From Paracidovorax valerianellae (lineage in GTDB: Bacteria > Pseudomonadota > Gammaproteobacteria > Burkholderiales > Burkholderiaceae_C): a stretch of DNA of 64,000 nucleotides. The position numbers and the translations under genes were made by a program. Positions 1 through 8,702 of the stretch are shown piece after piece. Under the pieces are notes generated by a model. That model searched no databases. It was not told the origin of the DNA and was given only the letters and a program-made list of their open reading frames with translations. Every line of letters starts with the position of its first letter. Position 1 is the stretch's first letter. The stretch spans positions 1-64,000 of the forward strand of contig NZ_FMZC01000008.1 in the NCBI RefSeq assembly GCF_900102625.1, given 5' to 3'.

Positions 1-162
1 CCGGCCGCGGCTGGAAGTGAACGACACCCCGAACGTGCGCTCGATCTCGGCCCAATCGATCAACTCGGCCAGCTTGACCAGCGGGTGTTTCATGTTGATC
101 TGCTCGTCCAGCCGTGGACGGAACAGCTCTGCCGTTTGCGGTTGCGAAGGGTTCGGGGCCAT
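1..162 (-). CDS. IS5/IS1182-type transposase, N-terminal part (runs off the left edge)
   Basis: Reading leftward from an ATG at 162, 54 codons are open to the window edge. The peptide starts MAPNPSQPQTAELFRPRLDE and continues with a block containing KHPLVKLAELIDWAEIERTF. This is the familiar N-terminus of DDE transposases of the IS5/IS1182 type (DUF772-like domain), which cut and paste their own element. A GAGGAG ribosome-binding site sits about 5-10 bases before the ATG and supports the start. The catalytic part lies outside the window, so it cannot be judged whether the gene is intact. Family level is inferred from recognised sequence; the exact IS name is unknown. Confidence 0.75.
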   Translation of the reverse strand, partial: MAPNPSQPQTAELFRPRLDEQINMKHPLVKLAELIDWAEIERTFGVSFTSSRGR

Positions 163-231
163 CGGACTCCTCGGAGGAATTTGCAAGAAAACAGGTACTG
201 ACAAAACCATACCTTGCAAATCCGGCGCCCA

Positions 232-445
232 TCAATCAGCAAAACTGCGCACCAGATCAATGACTTGCGGGTTGTTCAGGGCGGACTCCATAAGATCGTC
301 GTTCAATTGGCTCACCAACCGTCGCAGCACGCTCTGCTCAATGCGCAGATTCCTAGCGATGTGCGACCATCGCCCCAGGCTTTTTGACCAGCCTCACCGC
401 CTCCCGCTTGAACTCGTCCGTAACCGTTCTGCTTCTCCTTGGCAT
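232..445 (-). pseudogene. Frameshifted IS3-family OrfA remnant
   Basis: The leftward frame from ATG 445 encodes MPRRSRTVTDEFKREAVRLV, the start of the IS3/IS2-type OrfA helix-turn-helix protein, and stops at 353-355. The next frame continues the same domain (IARNLRIEQSVLRRLVSQL) and runs to a stop at 232-234. The two halves join if about two bases were lost near 356. No OrfB (integrase catalytic part) follows, so this is a dead fragment. The last 20 or so residues do not look like OrfA and may derive from sequence next to the break. Positions 446-580 between this remnant and the IS66 element hold no gene I can recognise. Confidence 0.6.
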
Positions 446-580
446 GTCCGTCTCCTAAACACATCATGTCATTCGATGTATGCGGGAGGCACACCACCCC
501 AGCAGATGAACAGAACCGAGCGCAGGTGCCAAGCTTTGCAAAGCAATACAAAGACTACGGTTCATCCGGTGGACACGACG

Positions 581-588
581 GCTTTAGC
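581..588. repeat. Left 8-bp target-site duplication of the IS66 element
   Basis: The octamer GCTTTAGC directly precedes the left end of the IS66-family element and is repeated exactly at 3961-3968, directly after the right end. IS66-family elements are known to duplicate 8 bp on insertion, so this pair fixes both boundaries of the element to the base. Confidence 0.93.
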
Positions 589-613
589 GTAAGCGTCTTC
601 TCAGTACCCTCTG
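589..613 (+). repeat. IS66 left terminal inverted repeat
   Basis: The first 24-25 bases of the element match the reverse complement of 3936-3960 apart from a few mismatches; the conserved blocks are GTAAGCG, TCTCAG and ACCC. It lies directly next to the target duplication. Confidence 0.9.
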
Positions 614-694
614 TTTTTGCTGAGGGCTGATGTGCAGGATCGGTGGTCCATGTACGCTGCGATGGTGTGCATGAAGAACCGCTAATGCACATCA

Positions 695-1090
695 ATGAAC
701 GATCAAGACACCCCGAGCAAGCGCCGTCGGCGCGAGCACAGCCCGATGTTCAAGCGCGAGCTGGTCGCACGAAGCCTGGTGCCCGGCGCGTCAGTGGCCG
801 CCGTCGCGCTGGAGGCCGGCATCGAACCTGCTGTTCGCATGGCGCCGGATGCACCTGAGCACGCAAGAGCAGCCCAGACGCCAGCGCCGCCGCAGCCCTC
901 GCCGATGTTGCTGCCCGTCACCATCGAAGCTGCTCCGGTTGCGCCATGCCCTTCACCCACGGCGGCGGCGCCTCGTCAGCCTGGCGGGATCATCGAGATC
1001 GATGTCGGCGGGGCGAGGGTGCGATTGCGCGGTGCAGTCGACGGAGCCAGCATGCGCCATGTCCTGCAGACGCTCAAGGCGCTGGCGTGA
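695..1090 (+). CDS. tnpA: IS66 accessory protein TnpA (OrfA), with an apparently frameshifted middle segment
   Basis: 131 residues. The N-terminus (SKRRRREHSPMFKRELVARS, then PGASVAAVALEAGI) is the TnpA helix-turn-helix region. The C-terminus (IEIDVGGARVRLRGAVD, then ASMRHVLQTLKAL) is the conserved IS66 TnpA tail. Between residues about 44 and 70 the peptide (PAVRMAPDAPEHARAAQ) does not fit the family. The +1 frame of the same bases reads NLLFAWRRMHL, which is the expected continuation of the DNA-binding domain. I infer two compensating indels that left the ends in frame but destroyed the recognition segment. The stop overlaps the tnpB start (GTGA at 1087-1090), as usual in IS66 elements, implying translational coupling. 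Confidence 0.8.
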   Translation: MNDQDTPSKRRRREHSPMFKRELVARSLVPGASVAAVALEAGIEPAVRMAPDAPEHARAAQTPAPPQPSPMLLPVTIEAAPVAPCPSPTAAAPRQPGGIIEIDVGGARVRLRGAVDGASMRHVLQTLKALA

Positions 1091-1380
1091 TCGGCCTTCC
1101 CACGAGCACCCGCGTCTGGATCGTTGCCGACCACACCGACATGAGGAAGGGCTTCAACGGCCTGTCTGCGATGGTGCAGACGGCGCTGGCGGCCAACCCC
1201 TTCTGCGGTCACGTCTTCGTCTTCCGCGGCCGGCGCGGCGACATGCTCAAGGTGCTGTGGTTGGATGGCCAGGGATTGCTTCTGCTGGCCAAGCGCCTGG
1301 AGCGCGGCCGATTCGTCTGGCCGCAGGCGCAAGGCGGCAAGGTCTCGCTCACGCCAGCACAGCTCTCGATGCTGCTCTAA
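1087..1380 (+). CDS. tnpB: IS66 accessory protein TnpB (OrfB), premature stop near the C-terminus
   Basis: 97 residues from a GTG that overlaps the tnpA stop. The motifs VWIVADHTDMRKGFNGL, VFVFRGRRGDMLKVLWLDG and GGKVSLTPAQLSMLL are typical of TnpB, a protein required for IS66 transposition together with TnpA and TnpC. A TAA at 1378-1380 interrupts the frame. The following codons (GIDWRMPMRT, then DQPALAA and a TGA at 1432-1434) are the normal TnpB tail, so a former Glu codon has probably become a stop and 17-18 residues are lost. Whether the shortened protein still works cannot be told from sequence. Confidence 0.85.
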   Translation: MIGLPTSTRVWIVADHTDMRKGFNGLSAMVQTALAANPFCGHVFVFRGRRGDMLKVLWLDGQGLLLLAKRLERGRFVWPQAQGGKVSLTPAQLSMLL

Positions 1381-1511
1381 GGCATCGACTGGCGCATGCC
1401 GATGCGCACAGATCAGCCTGCGCTCGCAGCTTGAACTGGGCTCAAGAATTCGTCTTCTGAACGCGCTGGTCGCGGTCGATTCCGGGTAGGTCCGATGGCA
1501 TAGTAGCGGGC

Positions 1512-3077
1512 GTGCCGAACACCGCCAACGCACCCCACACCGTCGACTCGCTGCTGCGTGTCGTGCAGGCCCGTGACGCGGAAGTCGCCCTGCTCAAACT
1601 GCTCGTCGACAAGCTCAAGGTGCAGTTGCTGCGCCAGGTCCGCGCCCGCTTCGGCGTCTCCAGCGAGCAGTTGGACGATCCGCAGATCGCATTGATCGAA
1701 GGTCTGCCGCTGCATGAACTCGCACCGGTCGGCAAGACACCGAAGGCGCAAGCGGCCAACAGCGAAGGCTTCGACCGCAGCCTGCCCACACACCTGCCGC
1801 GGGAGAACCATCTGTACCGGCCCGAGACATCGGATGCGCGGCGCGATGCCGCCGGCCAGACCTGCGGCTGCAGCGCATGTGGTGGTCGGCTGCGGCAGAT
1901 CGGCCAGGACGTCTCGGAACAACTGGAGTACGTGCCCTCGCGCTTCAAGGTGATCCGCCACGTGCGCCCCAAGCTCGCCTGCATGGCGTGCGAAACGATC
2001 TTCCAGGCGCCAGCGCCCAGCCGGCCTATCGCACGCGGCGTGGCCGGCCCCGGGCTGCTGGCCCACGTGCTGGTCGCCAAGTATTGCGACCACCAACCGC
2101 TGTACCGCCAGAGCCGGATCTACGCACGCGAGGGCGTCCTGATCGAGCGCTCCACGATGGCTGGCTGGGTCGGCCAGAGCGAGGAGCTCTTGCACTCACT
2201 GGTCGCAGCGCTCGGGCGCTACGTGCTGGCGGGCTCCAAGCTTCACGCCGACGACACGCCAGTGGCGGTGCTCTCGCCCGGGCGGGGCAAGACCAAGACC
2301 GGGCGGCTCTGGGTCTACGTGCGTGACGATCGGTCATCTGCGAGTGCAGACGCGCCCGCGGCGTGGTTGCGTTACTCGCCCGACCGCAAGGGTGAACATC
2401 CTCAGGCGCACCTGAAGAACTTCAAGGGCGTGTTGCAGGCCGATGCGTATGCCGGCTTCGCCAAGCTCTATGCAAACGGCAACGTCATCGAGGCTTCGTG
2501 CTGGGCGCATGCGCGCAGACCATTCTGGGATCTGCACGAGAGCCAGGGGCGGGCGCAGGGCTCGGTTGCAGAACAGGCCCTTCGGCGCATCGGTGCGCTG
2601 TATGCGATCGAATCCGACATCCGCGGCCGCCCACCGGATGAGCGCTGCCGGGAGCGGCAGGCGCGAGCCGGGCCGTTGCTCGAGGAACTGTTCGCCTGGT
2701 TGCGAGGGATGCTCGGGCAGGTGTCTGCCAAGTCGGAACTCGCACGCGCCATCGGCTACACGCTCACACGGCTCCGGTCGTTGACGCGCTACCGTGACGA
2801 CGGTCGCATCGAGATCGACAACAACGCCGCCGAGCGCGCGCTGCGCGGCGTGAGCCTGGGCCGCAAGAACTTCATGTTCATGGGCTCGGACGCTGGGGGC
2901 GAGCGCGCCGCGGCCATCTACAGCCTGGTGGAGACGGCCAAGCTGAACGGGCTCGACCCCGAGGCTTACCTGCGCGATGTGCTCGGGCGCATTGCGGACC
3001 ATCCGATCAATCGCATCGACGAGTTGCTGCCGTGGAACATCGGCCGACACGCCGAAGACCAACGACAAGCAGCTTGA
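1512..3077 (+). CDS. tnpC: IS66 transposase TnpC (OrfC)
   Basis: 521 residues from a GTG, normal length for the family. It starts with a short leucine-rich helix region ([18 protein letters not shown]), followed by a zinc-binding block (CGCSACGG, then CMACE) and the IS66 DDE catalytic core. The likely catalytic acids are in [16 protein letters not shown] and [10 protein letters not shown]. The enzyme carries out strand cleavage and transfer at the element ends, with TnpA and TnpB needed in known relatives. The reading frame is complete, with no stop or frameshift. It is separated from the former tnpB end by about 77 bases and followed 2 bases later by the first passenger gene. Confidence 0.95.
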   Translation: MPNTANAPHTVDSLLRVVQARDAEVALLKLLVDKLKVQLLRQVRARFGVSSEQLDDPQIALIEGLPLHELAPVGKTPKAQAANSEGFDRSLPTHLPRENHLYRPETSDARRDAAGQTCGCSACGGRLRQIGQDVSEQLEYVPSRFKVIRHVRPKLACMACETIFQAPAPSRPIARGVAGPGLLAHVLVAKYCDHQPLYRQSRIYAREGVLIERSTMAGWVGQSEELLHSLVAALGRYVLAGSKLHADDTPVAVLSPGRGKTKTGRLWVYVRDDRSSASADAPAAWLRYSPDRKGEHPQAHLKNFKGVLQADAYAGFAKLYANGNVIEASCWAHARRPFWDLHESQGRAQGSVAEQALRRIGALYAIESDIRGRPPDERCRERQARAGPLLEELFAWLRGMLGQVSAKSELARAIGYTLTRLRSLTRYRDDGRIEIDNNAAERALRGVSLGRKNFMFMGSDAGGERAAAIYSLVETAKLNGLDPEAYLRDVLGRIADHPINRIDELLPWNIGRHAEDQRQAA

Positions 3078-3079
3078 GC

Positions 3080-3661
3080 ATGGCGAGCAAGGTCCAACGG
3101 ATCAAGGCACCAGCGGCGATCCTGCAACTGCACATTGAATTGCGCGGCACCAAGCCCAAGGTCTGGCGCCGCGTCCTGGTGCCAGAGACGATCACCCTGG
3201 CCAAGTTGCATCTTGTGATCCAGGCTGCCTTCGGCTGGGGCCACTCGCATCTGCACGAGTTCATCGCTGGCGACGGCGAGCGCTATGGCACGCCAGACCC
3301 GATACACGACGAGCCTGGCTCGATCACCAGCGAAAGCACGCGACTGACCACTGCCCTGAACCGGTCGACGCTGAGCTACGTCTACGACTTCGGGGACTAC
3401 TGGGACCACCGCATCAAGGTCGAGAAGAAGATCGCACCGATGCCGGAGTTCGTGCTCCCGTTCTGTGCCGGCGGTGCCTGTGCAACGCCGCCGGAGGATT
3501 GCGGAGGCGCACCGGGCTATGCGGAGTTCGTGCGGGCCATGGCGAACCCTGACGATCCCGAGCATGACAACCTGGTCGAATGGATCGGTGCCGATACCTG
3601 GGACCCGTTGGCCTTCGACAGCATCGAGATCAACGACCGCCTCGCCGCGATCAAGGTCTGA
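3080..3661 (+). CDS. Plasmid pRiA4b ORF-3-like passenger protein
   Basis: 193 residues. It has the hallmarks of the pRiA4b ORF-3 family (PF07929): LHIELRGTKPKVWRRVLVP near the N-terminus, then LHLVIQAAFGWGHSHLHEF, the aromatic block YVYDFGDYWDHRI and a cysteine-bearing stretch (CAGGACATPPEDCGG). The molecular function of this family is not known to me; members often travel in IS66 elements and plasmids. The ATG at 3080 lies 2 bases after the tnpC stop, so it is probably co-transcribed and translationally coupled with the transposase. It lies inside the terminal repeats and so moves with the element. Confidence 0.88.
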   Translation: MASKVQRIKAPAAILQLHIELRGTKPKVWRRVLVPETITLAKLHLVIQAAFGWGHSHLHEFIAGDGERYGTPDPIHDEPGSITSESTRLTTALNRSTLSYVYDFGDYWDHRIKVEKKIAPMPEFVLPFCAGGACATPPEDCGGAPGYAEFVRAMANPDDPEHDNLVEWIGADTWDPLAFDSIEINDRLAAIKV

Positions 3662-3667
3662 GCGACG

Positions 3668-3913
3668 ATGTCTCGGACGAACTACATCGAGGCCCTGATC
3701 GAGGACGGCGGCGACATCACGATCGGTGCGCTGCCACCGCACGAGTGCGTCGCCACGGCCGCCAGTGGCAGCAACTGCCTGGCCATGCTCGTGCGTCGCG
3801 ACGGTGAGAGCCTCAACGTCCTGCTCAAACGCTTGAACAAGGCCATCGGCCTGGCTTGGTCAAACGACACGTTCGTTGACGAGGTCAACGACGGCGAGAG
3901 CGACCTGCTGTAG
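3668..3913 (+). CDS. Small passenger protein of the IS66 element, unknown function
   Basis: 81 residues (start MSRTNYIEALIEDGGDITIG, end VDEVNDGESDLL), acidic overall, no signal peptide or membrane segment. It starts 6 bases after the pRiA4b ORF-3-like gene and ends 47 bases before the right end of the element, so it is the last gene of the IS66 operon. I do not recognise a domain. The central part (RRDGESLNVLLKRLNKAIGL) looks like a compact alpha/beta fold with an amphipathic helix. The pairing with the previous gene suggests the two act together, but that is inference from position only. Confidence 0.7.
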   Translation: MSRTNYIEALIEDGGDITIGALPPHECVATAASGSNCLAMLVRRDGESLNVLLKRLNKAIGLAWSNDTFVDEVNDGESDLL

Positions 3914-3935
3914 TTCTTCCGTCGATCCCGCGTCA

Positions 3936-3960
3936 AGAGGGGTGCTGAGACGGCGCTTAC
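3936..3960 (-). repeat. IS66 right terminal inverted repeat
   Basis: The reverse complement begins GTAAGCG, followed by TCTCAG and ACCC, matching the left end at 589-613. It is directly followed by the second target-duplication copy. Confidence 0.9.
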
Positions 3961-3968
3961 GCTTTAGC
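3961..3968. repeat. Right 8-bp target-site duplication of the IS66 element
   Basis: GCTTTAGC, identical to 581-588. After it, 3969-4231 holds no gene that I can support; it appears to be non-coding sequence of the pre-insertion locus. Confidence 0.93.
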
Positions 3969-4231
3969 AGACCAAAACTATAGCAGAGCAAGCGCGATAG
4001 GCAGCTGAGAGCAGGGGCATCGATCTGCAATCGTAAAGCTGCCTGAGGCGAAAAAAGGGCCAGCGCTGTTAACTCGGCACTGGGTTGTGAAGCGAAGCTT
4101 CAGTTTGTTGGCGATTTCGCCGTGTATCGCGAAACTATGAACGCCTAAACGAAGTAGTGAGCGGCCTGCATTTCCTAAAGCGGGTTATGAACTTTGCTCA
4201 TTGAGAGCAAAGCCGCGATTAGAGTTTGCGC

Positions 4232-4420
4232 ATGCCCCGCAAGCTCTGCCGAACGGACGTCAGCGATGAAGAGTGGAGCTTCGCTGCCCCCTATCTGACC
4301 CTAATGGACCGGCGCGCTCCCGCGAGAGCACGATCTGCGGGAAGTCTCAACGCCCTGCGCTGGCTGGTGCGCTCGGGAGCGCCATGGCGGATGCTTCCCA
4401 ATTATCTGCCGCCCTGGTAG
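4232..4420 (+). pseudogene. Truncated IS5-family (IS427-type) transposase OrfA fragment
   Basis: The frame from ATG 4232 gives MPRKLCRTDVSDEEWSFAAP, YLTLMDRRAPARARSAGSLN and ALRWLVRSGAPWRMLPNYLP, the standard first third of IS5-type OrfA proteins (DUF4096-like). It stops at 4418-4420 where relatives continue PPW-E-AVY, so the family homology ends at a TAG with only a few codons recognisable beyond it. No second frame (OrfB, catalytic) follows: the phosphoribosyltransferase gene on the other strand begins within 35 bases. It is therefore a dead 5' fragment. Confidence 0.8.
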
Positions 4421-4454
4421 GCGGTCTTTATGTTTGAACCTGAACTATCACCAA

Positions 4455-4979
4455 TTATAAACGCCACTTATCCATTAATTTCTCAGGACTCAAGTTGTCA
4501 TAGCCTTCGAAAGGCTGATGAATCCAAGGATTCGTTGCTAAGAATTCAACAGAATAATCACATGTGAATTGGGAAATTGCTTTTGTCCAAATTACGGCAC
4601 TACGCAACTCCGTGATAGGAGCGTATTGGCTCTTCAACAAGGAAATAACAGCATTTAGCGTGTAACCGGAATCCGCCAAATCGTCAACCAAAAGCACTTT
4701 TCCGGCGATCTCACCCTTTGGAGTAGTGATAAATCGAGCTATATCCAAATGCCCCTGCACCGTCCCTGCCTCTGCGCGGTAGGAACTCGTCGACATTATT
4801 GCGAGCGGCTTACCGAAAATTCTGCTTAGAATATCTCCTGGACGCAATCCTCCACGCGCCAAGCAAAGAATAGTATCAAATTCCCAACCTGACTGATGGA
4901 TTTTCAGGGCCAGCTTCTCAATGAGACTATGATACTCATCATAACTCACATATAAATGTTTACCGTCTTCTGTCAGCAT
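4455..4979 (-). CDS. Phosphoribosyltransferase-family protein downstream of purA
   Basis: 174 residues. It shows the type I phosphoribosyltransferase fold: GWEFDTILCLARGGLRPGDI early, and the PRPP-binding loop VLLVDDLADSGYTL around residues 96-109, with the adjacent acids expected for Mg-PRPP contact. Such enzymes move ribose-5-phosphate from PRPP to a base; the closest recognised types are the Gpt/xanthine-guanine-like and ComF-like groups, but the substrate cannot be fixed here. It lies 50 bases downstream of purA on the same strand, which fits purine salvage. The gene is AT-rich: two sampled 60-base lines have 23 and 26 G+C, far below the right half of the window. Confidence 0.85.
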   Translation of the reverse strand: MLTEDGKHLYVSYDEYHSLIEKLALKIHQSGWEFDTILCLARGGLRPGDILSRIFGKPLAIMSTSSYRAEAGTVQGHLDIARFITTPKGEIAGKVLLVDDLADSGYTLNAVISLLKSQYAPITELRSAVIWTKAISQFTCDYSVEFLATNPWIHQPFEGYDNLSPEKLMDKWRL

Positions 4980-5029
4980 ACAAAACTCCTGATACCAAAC
5001 AACACCCCCATAACAAGAAACGTAAAAAT

Positions 5030-6415
<1,386 letters not shown>

Positions 6416-6432
6416 TCAATGTATCTAATGGT

Positions 6433-7581
6433 TCAGATTGCTTGCACGACCCAATGGCCGGCAACCTTGGTCAATTCACGATCACAACGAAATTCATCGA
6501 CTTCGCTTTCATGACCAGGCAGTACACAAATAACCGTCTCGCCCTGACTCCGCAACGTTGCAATAGCGGTACTAACCTCAGGATCTTGTTGCCAAGGTGC
6601 CCGAATAGCCGCCTTCAAAACCCGGGGCGAGGCTAAGCCGACCAGCTGTTTGATGTCTAGGCTAAAGCCAGCGGCTGGACGATTACGCCCAAAAACAGCT
6701 CCGACTTCGTCATACCGTCCTCCACGAACCACAGCATCGCTGGCCCCCTTCACATAAATCGTGAATCGAGCACCACTGTAGTACGCGTACCCTCTCAAAT
6801 CTGCAAGATCAAAAGTCGCCTTGGCCTCTGATAAATGCGATGCTAAAAGCCGCAGATTCGACAATATTTCTTCTACGCCTGGCACATCACTCAGCACTTT
6901 GCGCGCTTCGTCCAGTACGGAAACGTCACCATATAGCTGCAGCAGCGCTTGCAAGCCTTCGCGGGAAGCCTTCGGAAATGAATGGGTGACACGCGCCAAT
7001 TCGCTGGCATCTTTTGCAGCTAGCGCGGCATTCACTTTACGAGTGGTCTGCAGATCTAGAGGCAAGCCGGCGAGAAGACGACGCACAATACGCACATCAG
7101 TCAAGTCCACACTGATGTCATGAACCTCCGACACATTTAAGCATTGCAGCGCCAACAAAGCCGCCTCCAAATCTGCCTCAATGCCCGCGTGGCCATAGAT
7201 TTCCGCGCCGAATTGAAGAGGCTCTCGCGTAGCGTGAGGTCGGTCTGGTTTCGTATGAAGAACAGGACCGCAATAGCAAAGCCGAGTAACCCCTTTGCGG
7301 TTTAAAAGATGGGCATCGATGCGAGCGACTTGCTGAGTCATGTCAGCGCGAAGTCCCATCGACCGTCCCGACAATTGATCGACCAGTTTGAAAGTTTGCA
7401 GATCAAGCGCTTCTCCAGCGCCTGTCAACAAAGACTCCAAATGCTCCATCAAGGGAGGCATCACAAGCTCATAGCCGTAGCTCTGAGCTTTGTCGATCAG
7501 CCTACGGCGCAATTCTTCGATATGCCGAGCCTCAGAGGGCAAGACATCGGCAATGTGATCCGGCAGGACCCAGGCAGACAT
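6433..7581 (-). CDS. hisZ: ATP phosphoribosyltransferase regulatory subunit HisZ
   Basis: 382 residues. HisZ is a histidyl-tRNA-synthetase-like protein that binds the short form of HisG and gives histidine feedback control to the first step of histidine biosynthesis. The class II synthetase-like core is visible: [20 protein letters not shown] at the start, [16 protein letters not shown] (motif 2-like), [19 protein letters not shown], and [12 protein letters not shown] with [20 protein letters not shown] late. The complete anticodon-binding domain of HisS is absent, as expected. Its place between hflC and purA is the normal Burkholderiales arrangement. A true HisS is encoded separately at 14917-16251. 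Confidence 0.95.
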   Translation of the reverse strand: MSAWVLPDHIADVLPSEARHIEELRRRLIDKAQSYGYELVMPPLMEHLESLLTGAGEALDLQTFKLVDQLSGRSMGLRADMTQQVARIDAHLLNRKGVTRLCYCGPVLHTKPDRPHATREPLQFGAEIYGHAGIEADLEAALLALQCLNVSEVHDISVDLTDVRIVRRLLAGLPLDLQTTRKVNAALAAKDASELARVTHSFPKASREGLQALLQLYGDVSVLDEARKVLSDVPGVEEILSNLRLLASHLSEAKATFDLADLRGYAYYSGARFTIYVKGASDAVVRGGRYDEVGAVFGRNRPAAGFSLDIKQLVGLASPRVLKAAIRAPWQQDPEVSTAIATLRSQGETVICVLPGHESEVDEFRCDRELTKVAGHWVVQAI

Positions 7582-7772
7582 GAGAAAGTAGGAGGCTGTT
7601 AAAAACGCGATTCTACCGGCACGGCTGTCTTGTACAGAGCCATTGACGCTGAAGAAGGGAAGAGGGACTCATTGAAAAGACAAGCAATCAAAACTGAGCA
7701 CCTCTCGCCCACCACAGCCCTATCAAGGTGAACTTTCCTGCTTATGCAAGCAAAGCAGTTCACGCGCTCACG

Positions 7773-8693
7773 TTACTTGCGAACTGCAGAGGAAGGAGCA
7801 ATCGTAGAGCTGCTACCGCTACTACCGCGGAAAGCTTTGAAAAACTCAGTGGTCGAGGGATCAACCAACATCACGTCACTCTTCTTATTGAAACTCGCCT
7901 TGTAAGCCTCAAGACTGCGATAAAACTGGGCAAACTGGGGGTCTCTTCCGAAGGCCTCTGCGTAAATTCGCGCAGCTTCGGCATCTCCTTCACCCTTGAT
8001 CTTCTGGGCATCGCGATACGCATTGGCAATCGCTACTTCACGCTGGCGATCAGCATCCGCGCGGATCTTTTCACCTTCGGCAGCGCCGGTCGAGCGCAAC
8101 TCATTCGCGACCCGCTTACGTTCAGCCTCCATACGTCGATAAACCGATTCGGTGATGGCTTCTACATAGTCGACTCGGGTGATGCGGACGTCAACAACAT
8201 CAACGCCCCACGGCTTACCGCCTTGGACAACCTCCAAGACCTCCCGCTTGACATCAGACATCAGGGCGTCACGTTTGAGAGAGAGAAGCTCCTTCACGGT
8301 CCTTTTGTTGACTTCTTCTTGAAAGGCGTTGCGCACAACGCGATTCAACTGCAATGCCCCAGCATTCTCATCAAGACCAACATTGCGGATGTACGCTGAC
8401 GGATCAGAAATTCTCCAGCGCACATACCAGTCGATCACAACGCGCTGCTTCTCTGCGGTGAGCATCGACTCGGTGTCTGTACTGTCCAGCGTGAGCAAGC
8501 GCTTATCGATATAACGGACGTTCTGGAATGGAGGCGGCATCTTGAAGTTCAACCCAGGTTCGGTGATCACATCTTTGATTTGACCCAACTGATACACCAC
8601 ACCAAACTGACGTTGGTCCACCACAAACAACGTCGAACTCAACAATGCAAGCACCACTAGTACGGTGGAAACAATAAATCCAACTCTATTCAC
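7773..8693 (-). CDS. hflC: FtsH protease modulator HflC
   Basis: 306 residues. An N-terminal membrane segment (residues about 5-24, VGFIVSTVLVVLALLSSTLF) is followed by an SPFH/Band 7 domain (VVDQRQFGVVYQLGQIKDVI onward) and a long charged helix (RRMEAERKRVANELR, then AAEGEKIRADADRQREVAIA). HflC with HflK forms the large periplasm-facing cage around the FtsH protease in the inner membrane and modulates degradation of membrane proteins. It starts 9 bases after hflK, indicating one transcript. The Ser-rich tail (GSSGSSSTIAPSSA) is unstructured. Confidence 0.97.
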   Translation of the reverse strand: MNRVGFIVSTVLVVLALLSSTLFVVDQRQFGVVYQLGQIKDVITEPGLNFKMPPPFQNVRYIDKRLLTLDSTDTESMLTAEKQRVVIDWYVRWRISDPSAYIRNVGLDENAGALQLNRVVRNAFQEEVNKRTVKELLSLKRDALMSDVKREVLEVVQGGKPWGVDVVDVRITRVDYVEAITESVYRRMEAERKRVANELRSTGAAEGEKIRADADRQREVAIANAYRDAQKIKGEGDAEAARIYAEAFGRDPQFAQFYRSLEAYKASFNKKSDVMLVDPSTTEFFKAFRGSSGSSSTIAPSSAVRK

Positions 8694-8702
8694 AAAGGTC
8701 TC

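Larger units (their letters stand above)
589..3960 (+). mobile_element. IS66-family insertion sequence, 3372 bp, with two passenger genes
   Basis: The left end begins GTAAGCG, then TCTCAG and ACCC. The reverse complement of the right end (from 3960) shows the same three blocks at the same spacing, giving imperfect terminal inverted repeats of about 25 bp. An exact 8-bp duplication (GCTTTAGC) flanks the element. Inside, all on the plus strand, are tnpA, tnpB and tnpC in the usual IS66 order and overlap pattern, then two passenger genes (a pRiA4b ORF-3-like protein and an 81-residue protein). tnpA shows an out-of-frame segment and tnpB a premature stop, so the copy may not move by itself although its ends are clean. 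Confidence 0.95.
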
